Source of the DNA: an uncultured Burkholderiales bacterium
GTDB taxonomy: Bacteria; Pseudomonadota; Gammaproteobacteria; Burkholderiales; Burkholderiaceae_C
Assembly (NCBI GenBank): GCA_903820745.1
Contig: CAIJIT010000347.1
Coordinates: forward strand, 41,939 to 105,938
DNA: 64,000 bases
Direction of reading: 5' to 3'
Shown: positions 46,760 to 57,162 of the stretch, in pieces
How the letters are laid out: every line of letters begins with the position of its first letter
Numbering within the stretch: the first letter of the stretch is position 1
Translations under genes and position numbers: made by a program
The notes under the pieces: generated by a model
What the model was told of the DNA's origin: nothing
Seen by the model: only the letters and a program-made list of their open reading frames with translations
Database searches by the model: none

Positions 46760-48415
46760 TCAAACTGTGGGCAAGCCAGGCAATCGGTAGGTCCTGAACT
46801 GGTCACGCAGCTTGAGCTTCTGGATCTTGCCGGTCGCTGTATGTGGGATTTCCGTCACGAAAACCACATCGTCCGGGATCTGCCACTTCGGGATCTGGCC
46901 CTCAAAGAACTCCAGCAACTGTTCGCGGCTGAGTTCAGCGTCGGGCTTTTTGATCACTACCAGCAGCGGACGTTCGTCCCATTTCGGATGCGCGCAGGCG
47001 ATCACTGCCGCTTCGAACACCGCCGGGTGGGCCATGGCGATATTCTCGAGTTCGATCGAACTGATCCATTCGCCGCCAGACTTGATCACGTCTTTGCTGC
47101 GGTCGGTGATCTGCATGAAACCATAACTGTCGATGGTGGCGACATCCCCGGTCGGAAACCAGCCCGGCTGGCCGTTCAGGCTGACCAGCGGCGACCCGGT
47201 CTGGCCGAAGTAGCTCTTGATCACCCAGGGGCCGCGCACCAGCAGATTGCCGGAGCTGACGCCGTCCCATGGCAACTCATTGCCCTCGTCGTCGCTGACC
47301 GCCATGTCGACGCCGTAGATCACCTTGCCCTGCTTTTCCAGCAGTCGGCGCTGCGCTTCGGTCGGCAGGCTCATTTGCCTTGCGGTCAACTTCGACAAGG
47401 TGCCAAGCGGTGACATTTCGGTCATGCCCCAGGCATGAATGACCTCGACGCCGAAGTCATCCTCCAGCGTGCGCATCATCGCCGGCGGGCAGGCCGCGCC
47501 GCCGATGACCGTGCGCTTGAAACTGCTGAACTTCAGCTGATTGGCTTTCATATAAGTCAGCAAGCCAAGCCAGACTGTTGGCACGCCGGCACTGAAAGTC
47601 ACGCCCTCGTTCTCGAACAACTCGAACAGCGATTTGCCGTCCATATGCGGGCCGGGCATCACCAGCTTGCAACCGACCAGCGCACAGCTGTAAGGCAGGC
47701 CCCAGGCATTGACATGGAACATCGGCACAACCGGCAGGATCACGTCGAGCGCCGAACAACCCATCGCATCGGGCAAGGCCGAACCATAGGCATGCAGGAC
47801 GCTGGAACGATGGCTGTAGACAGCACCTTTCGGATGCCCGGTCGTGCCCGAGGTGTAGCAGATGCTCGAGGCAGTGTTCTCGTCGAACTCAGGCCAGTCG
47901 TAATCACCGTTTTCCGCTTCAACCAACTCCTCGTAGCAAAGAAGTTCGTTGATGCCGGTCTGCGCTGGCATGTGCGCGCGGTCAGTCATCAACACAAAAT
48001 GTTTGACCGATGACATCTGGGCCGCGAGTTTCTCGATCAGCGGCAGGAAGTTGAGATCGAAGCACAGCACCAAGTCTTGCGCATCATTGGCAATCCAGGC
48101 GATCTGCTCAGGGAACAGGCGCGGGTTGATCGTATGGCAGACCAGTTCGGAGCCGGAGCTGCCGTAATAGATTTCCAGATGCCGGTAACCATTCCAGGCC
48201 AAGGTGGCAACGCGGTCGCCCGCCTGGCAGCCAAGCCCGGCCAATGCCTGCGCGACCTTGCGCGAGCGCAGTTCAGCGTCGCGCCAGGTATAACGATGCA
48301 GATCCCCTTCGACCCGCTTGCTGACGATTTCCGTCTCTGCCGCATGCCTTGCCGCATGCTTGATCAACGATGAGATCAAGAGCGAACCTGCCATCATTTG
48401 GCCCATCAATGCCAT
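46760..48415 (-). CDS. AMP-binding long-chain fatty acid--CoA ligase-type enzyme
   Basis: [58 protein letters not shown]. Confidence 0.92.
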   Translation of the reverse strand: MALMGQMMAGSLLISSLIKHAARHAAETEIVSKRVEGDLHRYTWRDAELRSRKVAQALAGLGCQAGDRVATLAWNGYRHLEIYYGSSGSELVCHTINPRLFPEQIAWIANDAQDLVLCFDLNFLPLIEKLAAQMSSVKHFVLMTDRAHMPAQTGINELLCYEELVEAENGDYDWPEFDENTASSICYTSGTTGHPKGAVYSHRSSVLHAYGSALPDAMGCSALDVILPVVPMFHVNAWGLPYSCALVGCKLVMPGPHMDGKSLFELFENEGVTFSAGVPTVWLGLLTYMKANQLKFSSFKRTVIGGAACPPAMMRTLEDDFGVEVIHAWGMTEMSPLGTLSKLTARQMSLPTEAQRRLLEKQGKVIYGVDMAVSDDEGNELPWDGVSSGNLLVRGPWVIKSYFGQTGSPLVSLNGQPGWFPTGDVATIDSYGFMQITDRSKDVIKSGGEWISSIELENIAMAHPAVFEAAVIACAHPKWDERPLLVVIKKPDAELSREQLLEFFEGQIPKWQIPDDVVFVTEIPHTATGKIQKLKLRDQFRTYRLPGLPTV

Positions 48416-48670
48416 CTTCTGTCTCCTTGGAGGGGTACTGCCGAGAATCAACTTGCCCAGTCTAATCGAGTGTTCAAGGTCAAAATAGTCCCCAAAGTTA
48501 CACCAGGGTATTCACTCCAGCCAGGACTTATGAAACCGCTTTCATGGAAATCTACCAAAGTGACCGGCCTTGCCAAGCCGAAGGGCTGGCCCGAGCCATC
48601 ACGCAAGCTCGGCTTCTGAACGCTTCACCCCAACGCAGCAGAGGAGACAGGGGCTGACTACACTAGCCGA

Positions 48671-50176
48671 ATGAACGCCCCTGACAGCATCGCTCGACCC
48701 ATGCCGACTCGCGCCAGCGCCTGGGTGAACCGTTTCGCCGGCCTCGGCGCGCCGTTTTTCACCGCCTTGCCGGCCAGCGGCATGCCCGTCCCTCACTGGG
48801 TGGCCCGAAGCCCCGACTGCGCAGCGCTGCTCGGCTGGCCTGCCGACTGGTGGCAACACCAGGATTGGGATTCGCTGAATGTTCTGAGCGGCAATTCCGC
48901 CTGGCCCGGCAGCAGCCCGCTGGCCAGCGTCTACAGCGGTCACCAGTTCGGCGTCTGGGCAGGTCAGCTCGGCGATGGCCGCGCCTTGCTGCTGGGCGAG
49001 ATCGAAACCGCTGCCGGGCCGATGGAATTGCAGCTCAAAGGCGCTGGCCGTACACCCTATTCGCGCCGGGGCGACGGCCGTGCGGTGCTGCGCTCATCGA
49101 TCCGCGAATTTCTCTGCTCGGAGGCTTTTGCGGCCTTGGGCATCCCGACGACCCGAGCCTTGTGCATCACCGGCTCCAGCCTGCCGGTCTGGCGCGAAAC
49201 TCCCGAAACTGCGGCGGTCGTGACCCGCGTCGCGCCGAGCTTCATCCGCTTCGGCCATTTCGAGCATTTCGCCCATACCGGCCAGCATCAGGCATTGCGT
49301 CAGCTGGCTGATTTCTTCATCAGCCACCATGCGCCTGAATGCCTGGATGCGGCCGACCCCTATGCCGCCCTGCTCGAACGCGTCACACGCCAGACTGCCA
49401 CGCTGATGGCCGATTGGCAGGCGGTCGGTTTTTGCCATGGCGTAATGAATACCGACAATATGTCGATGCTGGGGCTGACGCTGGACTACGGGCCTTTTGG
49501 CTTCATGGACGGATTCGACCCCGGCCATATCTGCAACCATTCCGATGATCAGGGCCGCTATGCCTATGCGCGCCAGCCGAACATTGGCTTCTGGAACCTG
49601 CATGCGCTGGCGCAGGCCTTGCTGCCCTTGATCGACAAGCCTGCCGAAGCTGCGGGCGAAGATTTGCTGGCCGTCCTGGAGGGTTACAAGTCGATCTTTG
49701 CCGAGGCCATGCTGAAGCGCATGCGCGCCAAACTGGGCCTCGCAACGGTGAGGGAAGGTGACAAAGACCTGGTCGACGACTGGCTCAAGCTGATGGCGAG
49801 TTCGCGCGCCGATTTCACCATCAGCTTCAGGCGTCTGGCGGCATTGACCCAGAACGGTGACGCTGAAAGGCTGCTCGACCTGTTCATCGACCGCGAGCTA
49901 TTCGGTGCCTGGGCGACTCGTTACTTGGTGCGCTGCCAGGCCGAGGACAGCGTCGACGCCGAGCGGGCGCTGCGGATGAACGCAGTCAATCCGGCAGTCG
50001 TGCTGCGCAACCATCTGGCTGAAGGAGCGATCCGCATGGCTCAGGCCGGCGACTTCAGCGAGACCGAGCGGCTGCTGAAAGTTCTGCAACATCCTTTCGA
50101 TCTGCCGGCGCGCGCCAGCGACGCCGAAATCCCGCCCGACTGGGCCCAATCACTCGAAATATCCTGTTCATCATGA
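48671..50176 (+). CDS. selO: protein adenylyltransferase SelO (YdiU family)
   Basis: [60 protein letters not shown]-terminal SCSS. Confidence 0.95.
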   Translation: MNAPDSIARPMPTRASAWVNRFAGLGAPFFTALPASGMPVPHWVARSPDCAALLGWPADWWQHQDWDSLNVLSGNSAWPGSSPLASVYSGHQFGVWAGQLGDGRALLLGEIETAAGPMELQLKGAGRTPYSRRGDGRAVLRSSIREFLCSEAFAALGIPTTRALCITGSSLPVWRETPETAAVVTRVAPSFIRFGHFEHFAHTGQHQALRQLADFFISHHAPECLDAADPYAALLERVTRQTATLMADWQAVGFCHGVMNTDNMSMLGLTLDYGPFGFMDGFDPGHICNHSDDQGRYAYARQPNIGFWNLHALAQALLPLIDKPAEAAGEDLLAVLEGYKSIFAEAMLKRMRAKLGLATVREGDKDLVDDWLKLMASSRADFTISFRRLAALTQNGDAERLLDLFIDRELFGAWATRYLVRCQAEDSVDAERALRMNAVNPAVVLRNHLAEGAIRMAQAGDFSETERLLKVLQHPFDLPARASDAEIPPDWAQSLEISCSS

Positions 50177-50592
50177 GCAACCAAGCCGACAAACATTACC
50201 CGGTCGAAAAGACCGATGCCGAATGGCGCGACCAGCTCGACCCGATGCAATACCAGGTGGCACGCCATGCCGCCACAGAGAGAGCCTTCACCGGCAAGTA
50301 CTGGGACCATTTCGTGCCGGGTCAATACCGCTGCATCGGTTGCGGCACCACGCTGTTCGAGGCCGACACCAAGTTCGATGCCGGTTGTGGCTGGCCGAGC
50401 TACTTTGCACCGGTCAACAGCGAAGTGATCGACCGGGTCGTCGATCGCCAGCATGGCATGGTGCGGGTCGAAGTTCGCTGCAACAATTGCGGCTCGCACC
50501 TGGGTCATGTATTTCCCGATGGGCCTGAGCCAACCGGCGAGCGTTTCTGCATCAACTCGGCATCGATCGATTTCAATGGGTCCGCCGCATGA
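50173..50592 (+). CDS. msrB: peptide-methionine (R)-S-oxide reductase
   Basis: [56 protein letters not shown]. Confidence 0.95.
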   Translation: MSNQADKHYPVEKTDAEWRDQLDPMQYQVARHAATERAFTGKYWDHFVPGQYRCIGCGTTLFEADTKFDAGCGWPSYFAPVNSEVIDRVVDRQHGMVRVEVRCNNCGSHLGHVFPDGPEPTGERFCINSASIDFNGSAA

Positions 50593-51236
50593 AGATTTTT
50601 TTCGATTTCCTGCCGCTGATCCTGTTCTTTGCCACCTTCAAATACGCTGAATCGAGCAAGGATTGGGCGGCCGCTTTTGCCTCCGAGCATTTCGGCTTCA
50701 TGGTCTCGGGCGGCGTGGTCGGTTCGGCCGAGGCGCCGGTATTGCTGGCTACCCTGGTGGTGATGCTGGCGACGCTGACGCAGGCCATGGTCCTGAAACT
50801 GCGCGGCAAGAAGATCGACCTGATGCTCTGGATCAGTCTGGCACTGGTCGTGGTGCTGGGCGGCGCCACGGTCTGGTTTCACAACGCGACCTTCATCAAG
50901 TGGAAGCCGACCGGCCTTTACTGGGCGATGGCCCTGGTGTTCTGGGTTTCGCGGGCGTTCTTCGGCAAGAACCTGATCCAGAGCATGCTCGGCGCCGAGC
51001 TCAAGTTGCCTGCCATCGCCTGGTTGCAGTTGAACCGCGCCTGGGTACTGTTCTTTGCCGCGATGGGTTTGCTCAATCTCTATGTGGCCTTCAATTACTC
51101 GACCTCGACCTGGGCCAATTTCAAGGTCTTCGGTGCCACCGGGCTGATCCTGCTGTTCACGCTGGCCCAGGGTTTTTACATGAGCCGCCACATGCCGAAC
51201 AACGACGTGGCGCCTGATGAGACGTCCAAGCCATGA
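50589..51236 (+). CDS. yciB: inner membrane-spanning septation protein A family (YciB)
   Basis: [53 protein letters not shown]. Confidence 0.92.
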   Translation: MKIFFDFLPLILFFATFKYAESSKDWAAAFASEHFGFMVSGGVVGSAEAPVLLATLVVMLATLTQAMVLKLRGKKIDLMLWISLALVVVLGGATVWFHNATFIKWKPTGLYWAMALVFWVSRAFFGKNLIQSMLGAELKLPAIAWLQLNRAWVLFFAAMGLLNLYVAFNYSTSTWANFKVFGATGLILLFTLAQGFYMSRHMPNNDVAPDETSKP

Positions 51237-51505
51237 GCGCGCGCCCGAGCATTGCCACGATCGAAACCCGGCTGCAGCAGACGCTAGTGCCGCAAAGCCT
51301 GAGCGTGCAGGACGACAGCCACCAGCATGCCGGCCATGCCGGCGCCAAGGAAGGTGGGCATTACAGCGTGCACATCGTCAGCGATCGCTTTACAGGTCTT
51401 AACCGGGTCGCCCGCCACCGGCTCGTATATCATTCCATGGGTGAGTTGATGCAGAACGGCATCCATGCATTGGCGATTGATGCTCGTGCACCCGACGAAA
51501 CCTGA
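51233..51505 (+). CDS. BolA family protein
   Basis: HAGHAGAKEGGHYSVHIVSDRFTGLNRVARHRLVYHSMGELM. Confidence 0.9.
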   Translation: MSARPSIATIETRLQQTLVPQSLSVQDDSHQHAGHAGAKEGGHYSVHIVSDRFTGLNRVARHRLVYHSMGELMQNGIHALAIDARAPDET

Positions 51506-51572
51506 ACAACTCCCGCAATCCAATCCCTTTGCCGGGTGCCGCTGCGGCCCCGCCTTCCAACCTAGCTCCAAC

Positions 51573-52394
51573 ATGTCCATGATGAAAAAGTTTGTGCTCC
51601 TAGCCACTGTCGCTGCCTTTTCGGCCGCGCTGCTGCCCCTGTCAGCCAACGCGCAGAACATCGCCACCGTCAACGGCAAGGCGGTGCCCAAGGCACGTGC
51701 TGACCTGTTGCTCGACCAGGTCACCAAGAGCGGTCAGCAACCACGCACCCCCGAGCTCGAAGCCCAGGTCAAGGATGAAGTAGTGCTGCGCGAGATCTTT
51801 CTTCAGGAAGCTGAAAAACGCGGCATTCCAGCCAGCGCCGACTACAAGGCGCAAATGGAACTGGCGCGCCAGAGCATCCTGATTCGCGAATTGTTCACCG
51901 ATTTCGCGAAGAAGAATCCGGTCACCGATGCCGAAGCCAAGGCCGAGTACGAGAAGTTCAAGGCACAGAGCAGTGGCCAGGAATTCCGCGCTCGCCATAT
52001 TCTGGTCGAGAAGGAAGACGAGGCCAAGGCCTTGATCGCCAAGCTCAAGGCAGGCGCCAAGTTCGAGGATCTGGCGACCCAGAACTCCAAGGACTCGGGC
52101 AGTGCCGCCAAGGGTGGTGACCTTGATTGGGCCAACGGCAACAGCTATGTGCCCGAGTTCAGCCAGGCGCTGGCCAAGCTGAAAAAGGGCGAAATGACTG
52201 ACGAGCCGGTCAAGTCGCAATTCGGCTTCCACATCATCAAGCTCGATGACCTGCGTGAAGCGACTTTCCCGGGTTTCGACGAGGTGAAGGCGCAGATCGT
52301 GCAGCGCCTGGGCCAGCAAAAAACCGGCGCCTTCCAGCAGCAACTCAAGAGCAAGGCCAAGACCGATTACAAGTTCGCAGGCCAGCCGAACTGA
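51573..52394 (+). CDS. parvulin-type peptidylprolyl isomerase (PpiC/SurA-like), secreted
   Basis: Signal peptide; FRARHILVEKEDEAKALIAKLKAGAKFEDLATQNSKDSGSAAKGGDLDW. Confidence 0.92.
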   Translation: MSMMKKFVLLATVAAFSAALLPLSANAQNIATVNGKAVPKARADLLLDQVTKSGQQPRTPELEAQVKDEVVLREIFLQEAEKRGIPASADYKAQMELARQSILIRELFTDFAKKNPVTDAEAKAEYEKFKAQSSGQEFRARHILVEKEDEAKALIAKLKAGAKFEDLATQNSKDSGSAAKGGDLDWANGNSYVPEFSQALAKLKKGEMTDEPVKSQFGFHIIKLDDLREATFPGFDEVKAQIVQRLGQQKTGAFQQQLKSKAKTDYKFAGQPN

Positions 52395-52429
52395 TCAACC
52401 TGGCGGCCGCCGCGCGGTCGCTTGAATCC

Positions 52430-52464
52430 AACCCGCTCGACCCTTTCGGTTCAGCGGGTTTTTT
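52430..52464 (+). terminator. rho-independent terminator
   Basis: AACCCGCT-loop-AGCGGGTTTTTT downstream of the ppiC-type gene. Confidence 0.75.
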
Positions 52465-52479
52465 CATTGTTGAGCGCGT

Positions 52480-53148
52480 TCAAACCAGGCATCCGGCCTC
52501 GATGCGCAACTGGCGCTGGCAGCGCTCGGCAATCGCCTGATCATGGGTGACCAGCACCAACGTCGTGCCGGCTTCCTGGTTCATCTCGAACATCAGCGCC
52601 ATCACCTGCGCACCGGTAGCGAAGTCGAGACTGCCGGTGGGCTCATCCGCCAGCAGCAAGGCAGGCTTTTGCACAAAGGCGCGAGCCAAAGCCACGCGTT
52701 GCTGCTCGCCGCCCGACAGCACACGCGGGTAATGAAACAGCCTCTGCGCCAGTCCGACGCGGCCGAGCATCTGCGTGGCCAGCGCCTTCGCCTCGCGCTC
52801 ACCACGCAACTCGAGCGGCAGCATGACGTTCTCCAGCGCATTCAGATTGGGCAGCAGCTGAAAGCTCTGGAACACAAAGCCGATCTCGGCGCCGCGCAAG
52901 GCAGCGCGCTGATCCTCGTCGAGCGCGAACAAATCCTGACCGCGCAGCCTGACCTTGCCGCTGCTGGGCGTATCGAGCCCGGCCAGGATCGCCAGCAGGG
53001 TACTCTTGCCGGAACCCGAGGCTCCGACGATGGCCACCGACTCGCTGGCACCAAGGCTGAAGCTGATGTCGTGGAGAATGGTCAGCTCGCCGCTGGCGTC
53101 CTGCACCTGTTTGCTGATGCCTTCGACTTCTACAAGATTTGCTGACAT
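52480..53148 (-). CDS. ABC transporter ATP-binding protein (LolD/YbbA-like)
   Basis: GASGSGKSTLLAILAGLD, LSGGEQQRVALARAFVQKPALLLADEPTGSLD. Confidence 0.9.
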   Translation of the reverse strand: MSANLVEVEGISKQVQDASGELTILHDISFSLGASESVAIVGASGSGKSTLLAILAGLDTPSSGKVRLRGQDLFALDEDQRAALRGAEIGFVFQSFQLLPNLNALENVMLPLELRGEREAKALATQMLGRVGLAQRLFHYPRVLSGGEQQRVALARAFVQKPALLLADEPTGSLDFATGAQVMALMFEMNQEAGTTLVLVTHDQAIAERCQRQLRIEAGCLV

Positions 53149-53160
53149 GGACTGATTGTG

Positions 53161-53796
53161 ATGATGAGAAGGCGCGATTGCCTGTTGACTGCCTGCCACT
53201 GTAGCTTGTGGGCCTTGCCTGCAATGGCTGCGGCCCCAAAGGCGCCACTGATCCTGGTCGTTGGTGACAGCATTTCGGCCGAATATGGTCTGGCCCGTGG
53301 CCAGGGCTGGGTGGCTTTGCTGGCGCAGCGATTGACTGAGAAAAAATTGACGCAGCAGGTCCAGAACGCCAGCATCAGCGGCGACACCACTTCGGGTGGC
53401 TTGGCACGACTGCCCGCGCTGCTGCAGCAGTACAGGCCAACGGTCGTCATCATCGAACTCGGCGGCAATGATGCCTTGCGCGGCCTGCCGCTGGCCAACT
53501 CGCGTGCCAACTTGAAGGCGATGGTGCAAGCCTCCAAGTCAGCAGGCGCCAAGGTGCTGCTGCTTGGCATGCAGGTGCCACCCAATTACGGCGCCAGCTA
53601 CCAGCGCGAATTCAGCGCCATGTTCGAACAGGTGGCCCGCGAAGAAAGAACCAGGCTGGTGCCCTTCTTGCTCAAAGGCATTGGCGACCAGGCCGATGCA
53701 CAGGCCTGGTTCCAGCCCGACCGGATTCACCCGCTGGCGCGGGCGCATCCCCTGATGCTGGAACTGGTCTGGCAAGGGCTCAAGCCCTTGCTCTGA
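53161..53796 (+). CDS. arylesterase / SGNH hydrolase (TesA-like)
   Basis: ILVVGDSISAEYGL, IIELGGNDALRG, DRIHPLARAHPLM. Confidence 0.9.
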   Translation: MMRRRDCLLTACHCSLWALPAMAAAPKAPLILVVGDSISAEYGLARGQGWVALLAQRLTEKKLTQQVQNASISGDTTSGGLARLPALLQQYRPTVVIIELGGNDALRGLPLANSRANLKAMVQASKSAGAKVLLLGMQVPPNYGASYQREFSAMFEQVAREERTRLVPFLLKGIGDQADAQAWFQPDRIHPLARAHPLMLELVWQGLKPLL

Positions 53797-53799
53797 GTC

Positions 53800-55551
53800 T
53801 CAGCGTTCGACTTCCTTGTCACGCTTATCGCCTCTGGCCGGCGCATCCTGTTTGCGTTGCTTGTCCTCGCTCCGCTGCGCTGGCGGCTGCTGCGGCCGCA
53901 CTTGCGGCTGCTCCAGCGTCCGTGCCCGCTCAGGCTGACGCTCGATTTGACGCTGCTCGATCGGCCGATCCTGAGCCGGAGCACGGATCGGGAAATTCCG
54001 CTCAATGCCGCGTTCAGTATTGTTCTGTTCGACAGCCCTGGGCAGGGTTTCGACGCGAGGCTCAGCCGGACGCTGTGGCTGTACTTGCTGCAACTGCGGC
54101 TGCTGCGGCTGCTGCACCTGCGGCACCAAGCGCGGCAATTCAGTCGACGGTGCAGCCTGCGGAAAAGCTTGCTGCACCGGGCGCTGGGCGTCACGGTCGC
54201 GCCGGTTGTCGCTGCGCCATGGCAATTCTGCTGCACGCGGGGCTTCAACCGCCGACCGCTGTGCGGGCTGCTGCAGGCCTTGCTCGATGCGGGCCGGCCC
54301 CGTCTGAGGCTCGGGCCGGTTTTCGGGACGCAAGGCACCCCCCTGCCCGCCCGGACTGCTGATCGCCGCACCGAAGTCACGGTTCAGATGCGGTCGTTGC
54401 ACCAGTTCGGGCTTATGCCCGATATTGACGCGCTCGACATAGGCCGGGCTATGCCGATAGCTTGGCATATAGACTTCGCGCGGCGCCAGCGGATACCATC
54501 CCTGGCGCGGCGGCGTTGAGCGCGAGCCGATGCTGATGCCGATGGTCAAGCCCGATCCGCCACCCCAGGCCACCAGAGCCGGCGCGTAAACCGGCCTGGC
54601 CACATAGCTGCCCGGCGACCAGGCCCAGCGCCCTTGCCAATTGACCCAGCGGCCGTAATGAAACGGTGCAAAGCCCCAGGGTGAAGCATCGACCCAGCTC
54701 CAGCCCCATTGATTGGTCCAAACCCAGCGACCATCACGATATGGGGCCCAGTCCGATGCGACCTGCGAAGGAATCCAGACAGTGCCATACTCGGGCGACT
54801 GGGACCATTGGCCATAGCGGTCCAGGTCCTCGGCACCGGTCATCTCGGGCGATACATAGCGTTGGCTGCTGCCGAGGTTATCGCCCTCCTGGCGGCTTTG
54901 TGCCTGCATCCAGTCACCAAAGCTGTCGTTTTGCAAGCGCTGGCGCTCGGTGCGCGGCCCTCCAGCCCACCAGAACTCGGCCTGCTCGCCGGCCGACAAC
55001 CAGACCGGCGGCACATCGCCAGCACGGCCGGATTCGAAACGCAAGCGCCCTTGATAGACATAAGCCAGGCTACCCCGATCAATTTGCTCGACCCGGTATT
55101 GGCCCGGGCTTTCAGCGCTGACCCGGCCCTCACGCATCTGCACCTTGAACTCGTTGACAGCTTCCTGCGAGCGCAAACGCAGCCCCAGATCGCCTTTGTC
55201 GAGTTTGAGCAGTACCTGGCTGTCGTCGAGCCGGTTGAACTCGAGATTGCTGCGCTCATCAAGCCACAAACTGGTTGAACCGATACGCAGCGCCACCCGC
55301 GCCCGGTCGTCAGTGCGCAAACGGTCACCCTCGGCCACCGTCTGGTTGCGCAAGAGTTTCAACCATTCCTTGGTCTCGGCATCGAACAGCCAAGCGTCTC
55401 CGATCACTTCAACAACGCGGCCCGCCCTTGTCGGTGGATCGACGGCATTGCTCGGCTGCGCCAGCGCAGGCTGCAGCCATAGCGCGAACAGCAGAAAAAG
55501 CCAACTCAAGGCAACCCGGCCAATGGTTCGATGCAACACAGCAAGATTCAT
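53800..55551 (-). CDS. FecR/DUF6600-type secreted protein with Pro/Gln-rich C-terminus
   Basis: Signal peptide, YGTVWIPSQVASDWAPYRDGRWVWTNQWGWSWVDASPWGFAPFHYGRWV; low-complexity tail. Confidence 0.83.
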   Translation of the reverse strand: MNLAVLHRTIGRVALSWLFLLFALWLQPALAQPSNAVDPPTRAGRVVEVIGDAWLFDAETKEWLKLLRNQTVAEGDRLRTDDRARVALRIGSTSLWLDERSNLEFNRLDDSQVLLKLDKGDLGLRLRSQEAVNEFKVQMREGRVSAESPGQYRVEQIDRGSLAYVYQGRLRFESGRAGDVPPVWLSAGEQAEFWWAGGPRTERQRLQNDSFGDWMQAQSRQEGDNLGSSQRYVSPEMTGAEDLDRYGQWSQSPEYGTVWIPSQVASDWAPYRDGRWVWTNQWGWSWVDASPWGFAPFHYGRWVNWQGRWAWSPGSYVARPVYAPALVAWGGGSGLTIGISIGSRSTPPRQGWYPLAPREVYMPSYRHSPAYVERVNIGHKPELVQRPHLNRDFGAAISSPGGQGGALRPENRPEPQTGPARIEQGLQQPAQRSAVEAPRAAELPWRSDNRRDRDAQRPVQQAFPQAAPSTELPRLVPQVQQPQQPQLQQVQPQRPAEPRVETLPRAVEQNNTERGIERNFPIRAPAQDRPIEQRQIERQPERARTLEQPQVRPQQPPAQRSEDKQRKQDAPARGDKRDKEVER

Positions 55552-55624
55552 CCGATTTACTCCTGAAGTGCAGATACAACGCTTGGAGCAAGCAGCAGGC
55601 TGACTGAGCTGCAAAAATTTCAGC

Positions 55625-56161
55625 TCAATCGTCCTGCAGCGGATCCTGCGCCGGAAACAGCACCGAGGTAAAACCGAAGCGGGTGAAATCCTTCATCCGC
55701 ATCGGATAGAGGGTCCCGACCAGATGATCGCATTCATGTTGGACGACGCGGGCATGAAAACCGTCGACCTCGCGCATGATCGGCCGGCCCTCGGCGTCCA
55801 CGCCGCTGTAACGGACCCGCGCAAAGCGTTCGACAATGCCGCGCAGGCCTGGCACCGACAGGCAGCCTTCCCAGCCTTCGACCTGTTCATCCGACAGCGG
55901 CGTGATCTGTGGATTGATCAGCACGGTCAGCGGGACCGGCGGCGCCTCGGGGTAGCGCTCATTGCGCTGGTAGCCAAAGATCACCAGTTGCAGATCAACA
56001 CCAATTTGCGGCGCCGCCAGTCCTGCGCCATTGGCGGCCTCCATCGTCTCGAACATATCGGCGATCAAGGTCTGCATCGCCGGCGTGCCGAATTCGGTGA
56101 CTGGCTTGGCTGTGCGAAGCAATCGCGCATCACCCATCTTCAAAATTTCATGTACGGCCAT
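55625..56161 (-). CDS. def: peptide deformylase
   Basis: [46 protein letters not shown]. Confidence 0.95.
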   Translation of the reverse strand: MAVHEILKMGDARLLRTAKPVTEFGTPAMQTLIADMFETMEAANGAGLAAPQIGVDLQLVIFGYQRNERYPEAPPVPLTVLINPQITPLSDEQVEGWEGCLSVPGLRGIVERFARVRYSGVDAEGRPIMREVDGFHARVVQHECDHLVGTLYPMRMKDFTRFGFTSVLFPAQDPLQDD

Positions 56162-56205
56162 CGGGCCTCCGTTACGCTACGAGGCCTCGATTCTAAGGAA
56201 GATCA

Positions 56206-57162
56206 ATGGAAGATTTCATCGAAGCGCTGGGTCAAGGGGTCTATGCGATCGACACCGGGTTTCAAAGACCTCGCTTTGACGCCGCTTATCTGCTGGTCGA
56301 AGATGGCCGGGCGGCCTTTATCGACACCGGCACCAACCACGCGGTACCGCGCTTGCTGGCCGCACTCGATGCATTGCAGTTGCCACGATCAGCGGTCGAT
56401 TGGGTCATCCCGACTCATGTCCACCTCGACCATGCAGGCGGCGCCGGACTGCTGATGCAGTCCCTGCCCGAGGCCAGGCTGCTGGTACATCCACGCGGGC
56501 TGCGCCATATGCTCGACCCGAGCGCGCTTTATCAAGGCGCAATGGCCCTCTACGGCGAGGCCGAAATGCAGCGCTCCTATGGTCAGTTGCAAGCGATTCC
56601 GGCATCGCGGGCACAGGCCAGTACCGACTCGATGACGGTGATGCTGGCCGACCGGCCGCTGCTGTTGATCGACACCCCAGGACATGCCCGCCACCACCAT
56701 TGCATCTGGGACGCAAGAAGCCGCGGTTGGTTCAGCGGCGACACCTTCGGCCTCAGCTATGGCGAATTCAAGGGCGAGAACGGCGCCTTGATCATGCCGA
56801 TCAGCACACCGACCCAGTTCGACCCCGCAGCCCTGCATGCTTCGGTGCGGCGGATGTTGAGCTTTGCGCCCCAAGCCATGTACTTGACCCATTACGGCCA
56901 GGTCGACCGTCCTGAGGAATTGGCAATTTCACTGCTGGAACAGGTTGACCAGATGGTCGCGCTGGGCCTGCAATTGCGGCAGTCCGAAGATCGCCTCAAT
57001 CGCCTCAAGCAAGGCTTGCAGCAACTGACATTGCAACGCGTGCAAGCGCATGGCTGCACGTTGCCGGTCGAGCGTCAACTCGAGTTGCTGACCTTCGACA
57101 TCGAATTGAATGCCATCGGCCTGGGTATCTGGCTCGATGGGCTTGATGCTCCGAAGGCCTAG
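56206..57162 (+). CDS. MBL fold metallo-hydrolase
   Basis: IPTHVHLDHAGGAGLLMQSLPEA, DTPGHARHHHCIWD, FSGDTFGLSY. Confidence 0.92.
   Translation: MEDFIEALGQGVYAIDTGFQRPRFDAAYLLVEDGRAAFIDTGTNHAVPRLLAALDALQLPRSAVDWVIPTHVHLDHAGGAGLLMQSLPEARLLVHPRGLRHMLDPSALYQGAMALYGEAEMQRSYGQLQAIPASRAQASTDSMTVMLADRPLLLIDTPGHARHHHCIWDARSRGWFSGDTFGLSYGEFKGENGALIMPISTPTQFDPAALHASVRRMLSFAPQAMYLTHYGQVDRPEELAISLLEQVDQMVALGLQLRQSEDRLNRLKQGLQQLTLQRVQAHGCTLPVERQLELLTFDIELNAIGLGIWLDGLDAPKA

Noticed and set aside
54000-54300. Cys/Gly/Leu-rich + strand ORFs opposite the DUF6600 tail
   Set aside because: Antisense translations of CAG/CCG-rich low-complexity sequence
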